DNA from: Alcanivorax sp. S6407
Lineage (GTDB): Bacteria; Pseudomonadota; Gammaproteobacteria; Pseudomonadales; Alcanivoracaceae
Assembly (NCBI RefSeq): GCF_023016115.1
Contig: NZ_JALKBH010000005.1
Location: 172,193 to 236,192, forward strand
Direction of reading: 5' to 3'
Length of the DNA: 64,000 bases
Each line of letters begins with the position of its first letter. Position 1 is the first letter of the stretch. Positions 8,109 through 15,561 of this stretch are shown piece after piece. Made by a program: the position numbers and the translations under genes. The notes beneath the pieces are model-generated. The model ran no database searches. It was not told the DNA's origin and saw only the letters and a list, made by a program, of their open reading frames with translations.

Positions 8109-8468
8109 ATGGAACAATATAGGGCCCCAGAGTCGGAGTTAGAGAAAGCTCGGAAAGAGCTATCTATCGATAAGAAAAAGCAACGGTTTTTAGTGGCATT
8201 GTTTGCGTTTTCGCTTTACGCGGCGGGAGCTTTAGCAAGCTACCTGCTGAATGGTGGTTTTTACAGCGTGGGAAGCAAGAATTTTTTGAATGTTTCAATG
8301 ATATTGACGCTATTCTATGCATTCTCTGTGGGGGCTTTCCTGTCTATTTTTAGTCCCTTGAACTGGTTTTGGGGGCTGGCTGTTGTGTTTTGTCAGGTTT
8401 ACGGTGTTGCGGTAAGTTTTGTGATCGTCTTGTACCTTTACCTCCGAAAAATAAAGGTAAGGACATAA
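8109..8468 (+). CDS. Cassette 4: small membrane protein, unknown
   Basis: 119 residues from ATG 8109 with AAGGAAT just upstream. A GTG at 8079 is in frame but lies inside the preceding attC, so the ATG is preferred. The N-terminus MEQYRAPESELE resembles the YxAPxSxLE opening of many small uncharacterised membrane proteins. A charged helix (about 13-28) is followed by three hydrophobic segments. The TAA stop overlaps ATAAC of a broken attC. Function unknown. Confidence 0.65.
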   Translation: MEQYRAPESELEKARKELSIDKKKQRFLVALFAFSLYAAGALASYLLNGGFYSVGSKNFLNVSMILTLFYAFSVGAFLSIFSPLNWFWGLAVVFCQVYGVAVSFVIVLYLYLRKIKVRT

Positions 8469-8478
8469 CAAACGACTG
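8462..8478 (+). other. Truncated attC left arm at array end
   Basis: ACATAAC followed by AAACGACTG looks like the R''/L'' part of an attC, but no matching GCGTTRRRY arm follows before the next gene. It also does not match the TTAGTG start of cassette 4. The array's right end was therefore probably lost or rearranged. Confidence 0.45.
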
Positions 8479-8510
8479 TGATCCTGCATGCCATTACTAA
8501 TGGTGCCTTT

Positions 8511-9005
8511 ATGTTCCTTCTAAACTTGTCCCTGGTATTTTCCGCATTTCTTTGCTCTCTGGTTGCCGGCTTTCTGTTTGCCTGGGCGGTGGTGATCATG
8601 CCCGGGATTCGTTCGCTGGATGACAAGGCGTTTATCCGCGCGTTTCAGGTGACGGATGGGGTGATTCAGGATGGCCATCCCCTGTTTCTGCTGGTCTGGC
8701 TGGGCTCTGCTGTTGCCATTATCGTATGCGGGTTGCTGGGGTTGTCTGTGCTGCAGGGCGTAGATCTTGTTCTGTTGTCGCTGGCGGTGGGTGGCTATCT
8801 GGCCGGGGTGCAGGGTTCCACCATTGCGGTTCATCTGCCGCTGAATAACACCTTGCAGCGTCTTGATCTGGAGGTCATGGGTGAGGAGGCTATTGCCGAG
8901 GCCAGAGCGGCTTTCGAGTCTCGCTGGAACCGATCCAATGTTATCCGCACGGCGATAGCCTGTGCGGTGTCACTGCTGTTGATCCTGTTGTTGTTCCGGC
9001 TTTGA
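8511..9005 (+). CDS. DUF1772 (anthrone oxygenase-like) membrane protein
   Basis: 164 residues with four hydrophobic segments (N-terminal, about 60-80, 85-105 and C-terminal). The extracytoplasmic motif LPLNNTLQ near 115 is characteristic of DUF1772 proteins, a family named after anthrone oxygenase but mostly without known substrate in bacteria. ATG 8511 is preferred to GTG 8478, which lies in the attC remnant. GC-rich codon use returns here, marking the end of the cassette array. The 3' end overlaps the convergent gene by 36 nt. Confidence 0.8.
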   Translation: MFLLNLSLVFSAFLCSLVAGFLFAWAVVIMPGIRSLDDKAFIRAFQVTDGVIQDGHPLFLLVWLGSAVAIIVCGLLGLSVLQGVDLVLLSLAVGGYLAGVQGSTIAVHLPLNNTLQRLDLEVMGEEAIAEARAAFESRWNRSNVIRTAIACAVSLLLILLLFRL

Positions 9006-9386
9006 TTCTGCTGGCCCGGTGCCATTGCCGGGTTGGTGTGTGTAGGTCAGGCGGGTTTCACCAAGTACTTCGCAGGCCTGCAGGATGCGGGCTTCTACCA
9101 GAACGTCATCTCCCGGCTGCAGCTCAAGTTCCACATCCCCTGTGGTCTTGCTATCCCCGTTAATGAACAGCTTGCTGGACTCACTGTTGATCAGGGTGGT
9201 GCCGTTGCGGGTGCGGCTGGCTCGCAGCAGGTAGGTGAGCGTATTCCAGGTGCCCTGGCAGCTGACTTCCAGACGAAACTGGTGCCGGTTATCAATGGCA
9301 CTGTGATGGATTGTCAGCTCACAGTCCTGTGCTGAGGCTTGGAGTGACAGGGCGAGCAGGCTGAAACCGATCAGGGGATTTTTCAT
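8970..9386 (-). CDS. Secreted beta-rich protein, CsgH-like (tentative)
   Basis: 138 residues starting at ATG 9386. A signal peptide ends at LQASA. The mature part looks like a single beta-sandwich (TLTYLLRASRTRNGTTLINSES, GDVELELQPGDDVLVEARI) and ends in a Gln/Asp-rich tail. The pattern resembles CsgH-type curli chaperone domains, but no csg gene is nearby, so this is a weak assignment. Upstream in-frame codons to 9446 would spoil the signal peptide. The gene converges on and overlaps the DUF1772 gene. Confidence 0.6.
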   Translation of the reverse strand: MKNPLIGFSLLALSLQASAQDCELTIHHSAIDNRHQFRLEVSCQGTWNTLTYLLRASRTRNGTTLINSESSKLFINGDSKTTGDVELELQPGDDVLVEARILQACEVLGETRLTYTHQPGNGTGPAESKPEQQQDQQQ

Positions 9387-9514
9387 GAAGCTTGGCAGCG
9401 GCTGGCGGGTGGCGACCAGTTTACCCCTGCCATGGATAAGGCCCAAGTGCTGGCGACGGTGGGGACAAGTCGTTAGGGTTGAAGATGAAGCTGATCAGCA
9501 AAGTGGCAGGATAA

Positions 9515-10342
9515 ATGAATAACGGGAAGAGCGGACAATATCACCATAACCGGTCCTGGTTGCGATGGATGGCAGCGGCGCTGTTGCTGGTCTGCCAGTT
9601 GGCCATGGCGAAGGATGGACAGGCGGTGAGCCGGTTGCTGATCGACTCAGGTGTGGATGCGCAGATGCCGGTGTTCGGCCAGCTGGTGCAAGGCACACTG
9701 GCGCAGAATCCGGCACTGGAAGATGGAGAGCAGCGTGAGGTGCTGCAGCACATCGCCATGGAATCCTTCCGTGGCGATGTGATCTATCGTCATGTGGAGA
9801 GGGCGGTGGCTGAGGCCCTGCAGCCGGGCGATATGGAGACGCTGCAGCTCTGGTATGGCTCGCCGTTGGGGCAAAAAATTACTGAGATGGAATTGCAGTC
9901 GCAGCAAGCGGACAGCTTGCCGGCCATGAAGGCGGCCGCGGAGAGTCTGATGGCGGATCGTGAGCGAATCGCGGCGGCGGCCCGGCTGGATGATTTGACC
10001 GGCGCTTCGGCGCTGGCGGTGACGCTGCAGCAGCGTGCGCTGCTGGCGAATCATATGGCCGAATCCATTGCTGCGGATCCTGAGGTGCCGGTGGACACCG
10101 CCGCACTGGATGCGCAGTTACAACAGCATCGAGAGCCGATGCAGCAGCTCCTGCGTCAGCAGACGGTGTTGTCCCTTGCCTTCACCTATCGAGAGTTGCC
10201 GGTAGACCGGATTGCCAGTTATGAAAGTTTCCTTGCCACCTCTGCGGCGCAGCGTTATCAGCAGGGGGTGAAAGCGGGTTTGCTGGCGGGGGTGGATGCG
10301 GTGATGGAAAGTTGGGAAGCCGGGTTGCGGGAGTATTATTAG
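9515..10342 (+). CDS. DUF2059 domain exported protein
   Basis: 275 residues. A basic N-terminus and hydrophobic stretch (about 17-32) ending AMAKDG form a signal peptide. The region with LQPGDMETLQLWYGSPLGQKITEME (split here for reading as LQPGDMETLQ and WYGSPLGQKITEME) is the DUF2059 signature. The rest is helical. The function of DUF2059 is unknown; proteins are periplasmic. It is monocistronic and converges on the DUF2894 gene across a repeat-filled gap. Confidence 0.75.
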   Translation: MNNGKSGQYHHNRSWLRWMAAALLLVCQLAMAKDGQAVSRLLIDSGVDAQMPVFGQLVQGTLAQNPALEDGEQREVLQHIAMESFRGDVIYRHVERAVAEALQPGDMETLQLWYGSPLGQKITEMELQSQQADSLPAMKAAAESLMADRERIAAAARLDDLTGASALAVTLQQRALLANHMAESIAADPEVPVDTAALDAQLQQHREPMQQLLRQQTVLSLAFTYRELPVDRIASYESFLATSAAQRYQQGVKAGLLAGVDAVMESWEAGLREYY

Positions 10343-10615
10343 CTGTGAGCTACAAGCTACGCTTGATTGGAAAGGAAACTCGTAAAAGTTCCCGAGTTTT
10401 CCAGCATTTCTACGAAGCCGCTGTAGGAGCTTGCTTGCAAGCGATCCGAGCCTTGGCGAGGTATGGATTCCAGAAGCATATATCGAAGAAAAAAACAGCA
10501 ACCGTTTTCCATGCTTCTGGTTTTGCCTTTCGATACTCGCTTCTCGAAACTCGAAACGGATTGCCTCGCTTGGGCTCGGATCGCTTGCAGGCAAGCTCCT
10601 ACAGCAGTTTCATCC
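10343..10615. repeat. Composite repeat with REPIN (10421-10604)
   Basis: The block begins with AGCTACA-type heptads (10346-10365) and the tail CGCTTGATTGGAAAGG. It continues with GTTCCCGAGTTTTC and TTTCTACGAAGCCGCTGTAGGA. Two inverted REP sequences, CTGTAGGAGCTTGCTTGC... at 10421-10450 and CTCGGATCGCTTGCAGG... at 10575-10604, enclose TCGAAAC-type heptads. Modules of the same order recur at 19414 and 55662, and in part at 15220. Confidence 0.8.
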
Positions 10616-10619
10616 TTGG

Positions 10620-10689
10620 CATCAGGCATCAGGCATCAGGCATCAGGCATCAGGCATCAGGCATCAGGCATCAGGCATCAGGCGTCAGG
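10620..10689. repeat. Tandem heptamer array CATCAGG x9 plus CGTCAGG
   Basis: Nine perfect copies of CATCAGG (10620-10682) and one CGTCAGG. The array is 16 nt from the 3' end of the minus-strand DUF2894 gene. The unit length of 7 is shared with all other arrays in the window. Confidence 0.95.
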
Positions 10690-10705
10690 CGTCGTCAGAC
10701 CTCCA

Positions 10706-11419
10706 TCACCCGCCGCGTTTCTTGCCTGCCTTTTCCAGCACCATGAGCGTGTCCACGTAGGTGACGAAGTGGTCCAGGTAGGCGGGGGAGAGTTCCTGCA
10801 AGGCGGTGATGGCGCGGGTGACCAGGCGGTGGGAATTGAGCGGGCCGGCATCGCTGGGGGTGTGGGTGAGGGCATCTTCGATACGGCGGCGCTTGCGTTG
10901 TTGCTGCTGGCCGGCGCGTACCCGGGTCAGGGCTTTCAGTTCGCGGGGGCCGTCACTGACGGGTTGTGGAACGGGCTGCTCTTCTTCCAGCAGGTTGCCT
11001 TCCTGTTCCTGCAGCAGTGCTCTTAGCGGATCACGGTTCTCGGGCTCAGGGGCATGGTTGCCGTTTTGCCGTAGCTGGGTGATCACGTCCGCCAACGGTG
11101 AAGACGGCTGGGCGGGTGCCAGCTGACGAAGCAGGGTCTTGAAGTTGTGCTGCTCATACAGCGGCGTCAGTTGTGGCTGTGTTTCCCTGTTCCACTGTTG
11201 CTCCACCGCCTGCTGGCTGCTGGCCATTTGCTGCTCCAGCTGGCCTACGGCTCCGGCAAGGCGGGCCAGGGTGCGCGGGCTGGTATGGCGCAGCTGCGCA
11301 AGCCGTTGTTGCTGGCGTTGCAGAAAGCAGAAGGCGGCAGGGGCGAACTGTTCGGCGCCCTCCGCTTGCAGGGATTTGATTCGTTCTGACAGCTCCGACA
11401 GGGACACGGCCTCAGCCAT
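10706..11419 (-). CDS. DUF2894 domain protein, last gene of MotAB-like operon
   Basis: 237 residues, soluble, helical and Gln-rich, with a basic stretch near 170 (QQQQRKRRRIEDAL) and a C-terminal conserved part LNSHRLVTRAITALQELSPAYLDHFV that ends in a lysine-rich tail. This matches DUF2894, a family of unknown function found beside DUF802, OmpA and DUF3348 genes. It overlaps the OmpA-type gene by 8 nt, so translation is coupled. No enzyme motif is visible; a cytosolic accessory to the membrane pair is inferred. Confidence 0.75.
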   Translation of the reverse strand: MAEAVSLSELSERIKSLQAEGAEQFAPAAFCFLQRQQQRLAQLRHTSPRTLARLAGAVGQLEQQMASSQQAVEQQWNRETQPQLTPLYEQHNFKTLLRQLAPAQPSSPLADVITQLRQNGNHAPEPENRDPLRALLQEQEGNLLEEEQPVPQPVSDGPRELKALTRVRAGQQQQRKRRRIEDALTHTPSDAGPLNSHRLVTRAITALQELSPAYLDHFVTYVDTLMVLEKAGKKRGG

Positions 11420-12059
11420 TGTCGCCCTCCGTGGTCGCCTCGGTATGGCGGCGCGGCACTGTGGTCAGTTCCACCCTCCGGTTCTTGGCGCGGGCGGCGC
11501 TGTCGTCGTTGGGGACCACCGGCTGATGTGGACCAAAGGCAGCGGCGAACACCTGGTCTTCCGGCATGCCCTGATCAATCAGGGTGCGGGTGACCGTGAG
11601 GGCGCGCTGGGCGGACAGGCCCCAGTTGTCTTCATAGCGGCTGTTGCCGCGCTGGATCGGCAGGTCGTCGGTGAAGCCGCTGACCATGAGCATTTCGTCA
11701 TGTTGATCCAGATACAGCTGCAAGGGTTTGACCAGATCCTTGAGCAGGACTTCGCCTTCTTCCTGCAGTTGGTCGGAGTTGATCTGGAACAACACGCTGC
11801 CGCTGATGCCGATGCGGCCATCGCGGAAGGTGACCCGGCCGCTGGCCAGCGGATCGGCCAGCGCCTGTTCCAGGGCCATGCGGCGCTGTTCTTCAGCGAG
11901 GCGCTTTTCCTTTTCCTGTTCCAGCGACTGGCTCAGCTCCAGCTGGATGCCGATGACCCACACCAGCACCAGTACCAGAATGCCCACCAGGGCGGCCATC
12001 AGATCGGAAAAGATGGCCCAGACCGGCGAGGCCTGGGCATCGTCGTGGAGCTCTTCCAT
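11412..12059 (-). CDS. MotB-like OmpA family protein
   Basis: 215 residues. A short cytoplasmic N-terminus precedes one membrane helix (about 15-38), which contains Asp19 in FSDLMAALVGIL, the position of the ion-binding Asp of MotB-type stators. A coiled stretch (40-70) leads to an OmpA peptidoglycan-binding domain (about 85-200: SGFTDDLP, NWGLSAQRA, KNRRVEL). It overlaps DUF802 upstream (TGATG) and DUF2894 downstream. Together with the MotA-like DUF802 protein it should form an ion-driven complex anchored to the wall. It is not flagellar MotB, as no flagellar genes are near. Confidence 0.85.
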   Translation of the reverse strand: MEELHDDAQASPVWAIFSDLMAALVGILVLVLVWVIGIQLELSQSLEQEKEKRLAEEQRRMALEQALADPLASGRVTFRDGRIGISGSVLFQINSDQLQEEGEVLLKDLVKPLQLYLDQHDEMLMVSGFTDDLPIQRGNSRYEDNWGLSAQRALTVTRTLIDQGMPEDQVFAAAFGPHQPVVPNDDSAARAKNRRVELTTVPRRHTEATTEGDNG

Positions 12060-14272
12060 CAGCTGGCCTCGGCCGCAGACAGGTTGCCCAGGGCGTCGAT
12101 CACGTCTTTCTGGGAGGTCATGCTCAGCTCGATGACTTCGCGGGCCTGCTCCACGTAGTAGGCCAATTGTTCATCGGCGCGGATGGCTGACTTGTCCAGT
12201 GCCGCTTCCACCTTTTGCAGGTTGTCCAGCAGCTTGTCGTTGCTGTCGCTGAACAGCTGCACGGCGGCGGCGAAGGCATCGCTGAGGCTGGCCACTTCGG
12301 CGGCGCTGCCGGTCACATCCCCGGCCACTTCATTGAGGCGTTCGCTCTGCTCGCTGACCTGCTGGGTGAAGGTGTCGCCGACCTGGCTGAGGGTCTCGCT
12401 GGCGCGGGTGATCAGGGTCTCGATGGCCTCGCGCTGGGCGGTAGCCGCGTCGCGCTGGTTGCTGAGCAGCTGATCCAGCTCTTCGGTGATGCGCTGGCGT
12501 TCTTCCAGTAGTTCGTTGTCGCGCTCGCTGCTGCGGGTCATTTCCTCGCGCAGGCGGGTGATCACTTCCGCCGCCGCTTTTGGCGTTTCCGAGGCGGTTT
12601 CGATCAGGCGCGTCATGGGTGCTTCCAGCGCGGTGCCGAGGCGGGTGAGGTGCTCGCTGACGGTGCCTTCCAGAGCGGCAAGGCGCTCGCTGGCGGCACC
12701 GGCGCGTTCCGCTTCGGCGTCACGCAGGGCGGCCAGTTCACCACGGATACCCGCTACCAGTTGATCCAGACCTTCGCGCTGACCATCCAGCAGGGTGGCG
12801 GTGCTGCTCTGGAACTGTTCATTGTTGCTGCTGAAGGTATCGCGGAGGGCCTGCAGCAGCTGTTCATTGCTTTGCTGTTGCTGGCTGCTGTGCTGCTGCC
12901 ACTGTTCGCCTGCCTGCTGAATGGCCTGGCTGAATTCGCCGGTGGCGGCATTCAGGCGGCTTTGCTGCTGTTCGGCAAGGGCGGCCTGGGCGTCACGGGC
13001 TTCCTGCAGCTGACGGGCATGCTGGGCCTGTTGTTCGGCCAGCTGTTCCTGCCAGTGCTGCTGACCGTTGCGGCTGGCTTGCTCGAACTGCTCGGCCACC
13101 GCCTGCAGTTGCTCGCGGCTTTGCTCGGCGAGGCCTTGCTGGCTGTCACGCAATTGCTGCAACAGGGTGTCGCTGTTGCTCTTGAAGCGGTCGTGGTGTT
13201 CGGCCAGAGAGGTGCTGATGTCGCTGACCAGTCGGGCGCTGGTTTGCTGGTGGGTATCCAGCCCCTGCTGCCAGTGGTTGGCCGCGGCCTCGGTGGTGGC
13301 GCGGAATTCTTTGGTCAGTTCGCTGAGCTGCTTTTCGGTGAGCTCGGCAAGACGGGCGTGGGTGCCTTCGACTTGCTGGTTGAGCGTGGCCAGGGAGCTT
13401 TCCATCAACGGCTGGATGTTTTCCACCGCCAGGCGGCTGCTGTCGGCCAACGTGTCCTTGAGGGACTGGCTGACATCGCTGGCCAGCTGGCGGTACTGGG
13501 CATTCACCGCCTCGTGGAACTGCTGCTGGTTGCCGGTGAGGCTGTCGCGCAGTTCGGAGCCCAGGCCTTCCATACGGGTGGCCAGCGCCTGCAGCGCATC
13601 CACCAGGGCCGGGAAGGTTTCACTCTGCTGGTGCAGGGCCTGATAGGCCGCTTCACGCTGATGATCCAGCGAGAAGGCATGCAGGGTGGTGTCGCTGAGG
13701 GTGTCCAGCTTGCGCGAGATCAGCATGCGGTCGCGGCGACACAGGGTAGCGGTGAGGCCCAGCATGGCGGAGGCGGCGACACCGGCAATGGAGGTGCCGA
13801 AGGCCAGGCTCAGGCCGGCAATGGGGGCCGACAGGGCGCTGCGGATGGCAGTGAGTTCGCTGCTGCCATCCAGGGCAGTTGCGGCGCCCTGCAGGGTCAC
13901 GATCATGCCGACAAAGGTGCCCAGCAGGCCGAGCATGACCAGCAGGCCGGTGAGGTAGGGGGTCAGTACCGGGCCGGGCAGGGCGGCCGGGTGGCCGTCG
14001 ATGCGGCGCTGGACGCTGTGACGCAGTGGGACAGGCAGGCTCTGCAGCCAGTGGCGCAGGCTTTCGCGGCTGTCCGGCAGGTCGTCCAGGCGCTTGTCCA
14101 GTTCGGCGGTGTTGCGGCGGAAGCGCAGCAGCTCGGCGAAGCCCATGGCGTAGACCGCGGCGATGATGGCGGTCACGGTGAAGGCCACGGGCTGGCTGAC
14201 AAAGGTGATGGCGATCCACAGGACAGCAATAGCGCCGATCAGGAAGGGCGCAGCAAATAGATAGCGTTTCAT
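12059..14272 (-). CDS. DUF802 protein: MotA/ExbB-like with very long coiled coil
   Basis: 737 residues. Membrane helices lie at about 5-25, 30-48, 104-129 and 148-175; the last two carry the MotA/TolQ/ExbB-type pattern (TGLLVMLGLLGTFVGMIV, then GLSLAFGTSIAGVAASAM). Residues 200-720 are almost all Gln/Glu/Ala-rich coiled coil. The architecture resembles ZorA, a MotA-like protein with a long cytoplasmic tail, but the family here is DUF802. It overlaps DUF3348 by 4 nt (ATGA) and the MotB-like gene by 1 nt. The motor function is inferred. Confidence 0.85.
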   Translation of the reverse strand: MKRYLFAAPFLIGAIAVLWIAITFVSQPVAFTVTAIIAAVYAMGFAELLRFRRNTAELDKRLDDLPDSRESLRHWLQSLPVPLRHSVQRRIDGHPAALPGPVLTPYLTGLLVMLGLLGTFVGMIVTLQGAATALDGSSELTAIRSALSAPIAGLSLAFGTSIAGVAASAMLGLTATLCRRDRMLISRKLDTLSDTTLHAFSLDHQREAAYQALHQQSETFPALVDALQALATRMEGLGSELRDSLTGNQQQFHEAVNAQYRQLASDVSQSLKDTLADSSRLAVENIQPLMESSLATLNQQVEGTHARLAELTEKQLSELTKEFRATTEAAANHWQQGLDTHQQTSARLVSDISTSLAEHHDRFKSNSDTLLQQLRDSQQGLAEQSREQLQAVAEQFEQASRNGQQHWQEQLAEQQAQHARQLQEARDAQAALAEQQQSRLNAATGEFSQAIQQAGEQWQQHSSQQQQSNEQLLQALRDTFSSNNEQFQSSTATLLDGQREGLDQLVAGIRGELAALRDAEAERAGAASERLAALEGTVSEHLTRLGTALEAPMTRLIETASETPKAAAEVITRLREEMTRSSERDNELLEERQRITEELDQLLSNQRDAATAQREAIETLITRASETLSQVGDTFTQQVSEQSERLNEVAGDVTGSAAEVASLSDAFAAAVQLFSDSNDKLLDNLQKVEAALDKSAIRADEQLAYYVEQAREVIELSMTSQKDVIDALGNLSAAEAS

Positions 14273-15054
14273 GGAGTGGGGCTTACCTCATTGGTGTCAT
14301 GCGCGTCGGCGGGGGCGGCTTCGGTCGCCTCCCGGGCCGCCGCGAGCAGGCCTAGAACCGGTTCCTGTCGGGCATCCAGTTCAGCCAGTAACAGCATTTT
14401 CAGTTCCCGCCGGAATTGCGTGAGCCAGCCTTGCGGGCCCAGCCAGTCGGCGGGGGTATGGAAAGGGTCGCGCTGCTGCCAGAGCAGGCGATAGCGTTGT
14501 TCGAGTACGCCGGACAGGGCAGCAAACCCTTGGCGGGCATAGCTGGCCAGGCCGCTTTCGAACACGGCGTCCAGCTCGGCCAGGTGGGCCAGCGGGGCGC
14601 TGTGGCCGCTGAGCAGGCGCCGGCAGCGCAGGCGCAGGTTGCTCAGCCCGGCGATCATTTGTCGCTGATGGGCTTGGTAGAAGCGCTCGTAGGCGCTGAA
14701 GCTGGGGCGCTTTTCGGGGTCGGCATCGTCGCGCAGGGGCGGCAGGGCGATCACCGAAGCGGCCTTTTCGCCACTGAAGCTGCGGCCCAGGTAGTCCAGC
14801 AGGGCGCGGCGGGTCTTGAGCAGGTCATCCTGCAGCTGTTGCGGCATCTCATCGGAGGCGCTGAAGGGCCCCTTGGGGGTATGCCGGGTAGCGCCGTCCA
14901 GGGAAATGGCGTCAGACAGGTCAAACAGGCGGCCGAGACGCTCGGCAAAGTCGCCGTGGCTGGCACGGGCGGCCTTGCTGTCCAGGCTGCTCAACAGCTG
15001 CACCAGGCGGCTGCCGGGGAGACCGGATTGTGTGCGCGTTTGCGTCCTGTGCAT
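14269..15054 (-). CDS. DUF3348 domain protein, first gene of MotAB-like operon
   Basis: About 261 residues from ATG 15054 (MHRTQTRTQSGLPGSRLV). An upstream in-frame ATG at 15117 would add 21 poorly conserved-looking residues, and neither start has a strong ribosome site. Soluble and mostly helical, with FDLSDAISLDGA and RRALLDYLGRSFSGE segments. It fits DUF3348, which co-occurs with DUF802, OmpA and DUF2894. It is translationally coupled to DUF802. Function unknown; its position suggests it is part of the same complex. Confidence 0.75.
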   Translation of the reverse strand: MHRTQTRTQSGLPGSRLVQLLSSLDSKAARASHGDFAERLGRLFDLSDAISLDGATRHTPKGPFSASDEMPQQLQDDLLKTRRALLDYLGRSFSGEKAASVIALPPLRDDADPEKRPSFSAYERFYQAHQRQMIAGLSNLRLRCRRLLSGHSAPLAHLAELDAVFESGLASYARQGFAALSGVLEQRYRLLWQQRDPFHTPADWLGPQGWLTQFRRELKMLLLAELDARQEPVLGLLAAAREATEAAPADAHDTNEVSPTP

Positions 15055-15218
15055 GACTGCTGCGATCCATTGGTGTTCACGGTGCCGGGCGGGCATTCCG
15101 CCGGGCGAGCCGGACATTCTAATCGGGAAAAGGGTGTGATGATAATGCGTCTGTCGGTTGGGGGATATGGGGCGGATTTCTGGAATTGGGCGGCAGGGTC
15201 AGCCGTCAGGGGCCGTTT

Positions 15219-15471
15219 GCTGTAGGAGCATGCCTGCAAGCGATCCGAGGTTAATCAGGTTCGAGTTACGAGAAGCGAGTTTCGAAAGGCAAAACCGGAA
15301 ACCTCGTCCCTGGCAGGTGTTTTCTGATTTTCGAAACTCGGTACTCGAAACTCGCTTCTGGAATCCTTACCTCGCCCAGGCTCGGATCGCGGTCGGACTA
15401 CCGTTATTCGCTGCGCTCACCCCCTCGGGGCCGCACTATGTGCGTTACTCCACTGCGCTACGTTCCTACAG
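15219..15471. repeat. Composite REP-bounded element with TCGAAAC-type hairpin
   Basis: The left end is a REP (CTGTAGGAGCATGCCTGC..., 15220-15250) and the right end is CGCTACGTTCCTACAG (to 15471). Between them lies a long inverted repeat of degenerate heptads (GAGTTACGAGAAGCGAGTTTCG against CGAAACTCGGTACTCGAAAC; arms of 22 and 20 nt, shown only in part here). The segment 15395-15471 is the reverse complement of modules at 19475 and 55731. No gene is present. Confidence 0.8.
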
Positions 15472-15494
15472 CGGGGTATAGCCAGTGCTGTATT

Positions 15495-15540
15495 GATGCA
15501 AAACGGCCCGTCCGGTTTTCCGGGCGGGCCTTTTTGCATC
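15495..15540. terminator. Bidirectional terminator with extended stem
   Basis: GATGCAAAACGGCCCG on the left pairs with CGGGCCTTTTTGCATC-like sequence on the right around CCGGTTTTCCGG. A-tract and T-tract are both inside the stem, so it could act on either strand. It lies downstream of the phospholipase D gene on the minus strand. Degenerate CATCAGG heptads follow it. Confidence 0.75.
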
Positions 15541-15561
15541 AGGCATCAGGCGTCCGGCGTG

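Larger units (their letters stand above)
5750..8470 (+). mobile_element. Integron cassette array without integrase (CALIN-like), four cassettes
   Basis: Four plus-strand genes are each followed by an attC-like site. Cassette starts and attC R'' boxes match as expected for excisable circles: GTTATGC with GCATAAC, GTTAAGT with ACTTAAC, GTTAGGT with ACCTAAC. Base composition is AT-richer than the neighbours and the genes are unrelated to each other. No intI is present in the window. The array ends at a truncated fourth attC just before the DUF1772 gene. Known for the class: such arrays carry mostly unknown and some defence or resistance genes. Confidence 0.85.

Noticed and set aside
10620..10689. 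CRISPR array
   Set aside because: Short tandem units without spacers and no cas genes; the same holds for all other heptad arrays.
12650..14260. 536-residue plus-strand ORF
   Set aside because: It is the antisense shadow of the GC-rich, stop-poor coiled-coil DUF802 gene, which has family motifs and operon overlaps.
10706..15054. A true Zorya defence system
   Set aside because: No helicase (ZorD), ZorC or HNH ZorE is present, and the DUF802/DUF3348/DUF2894 set is a separate conserved group; only the membrane core is alike.
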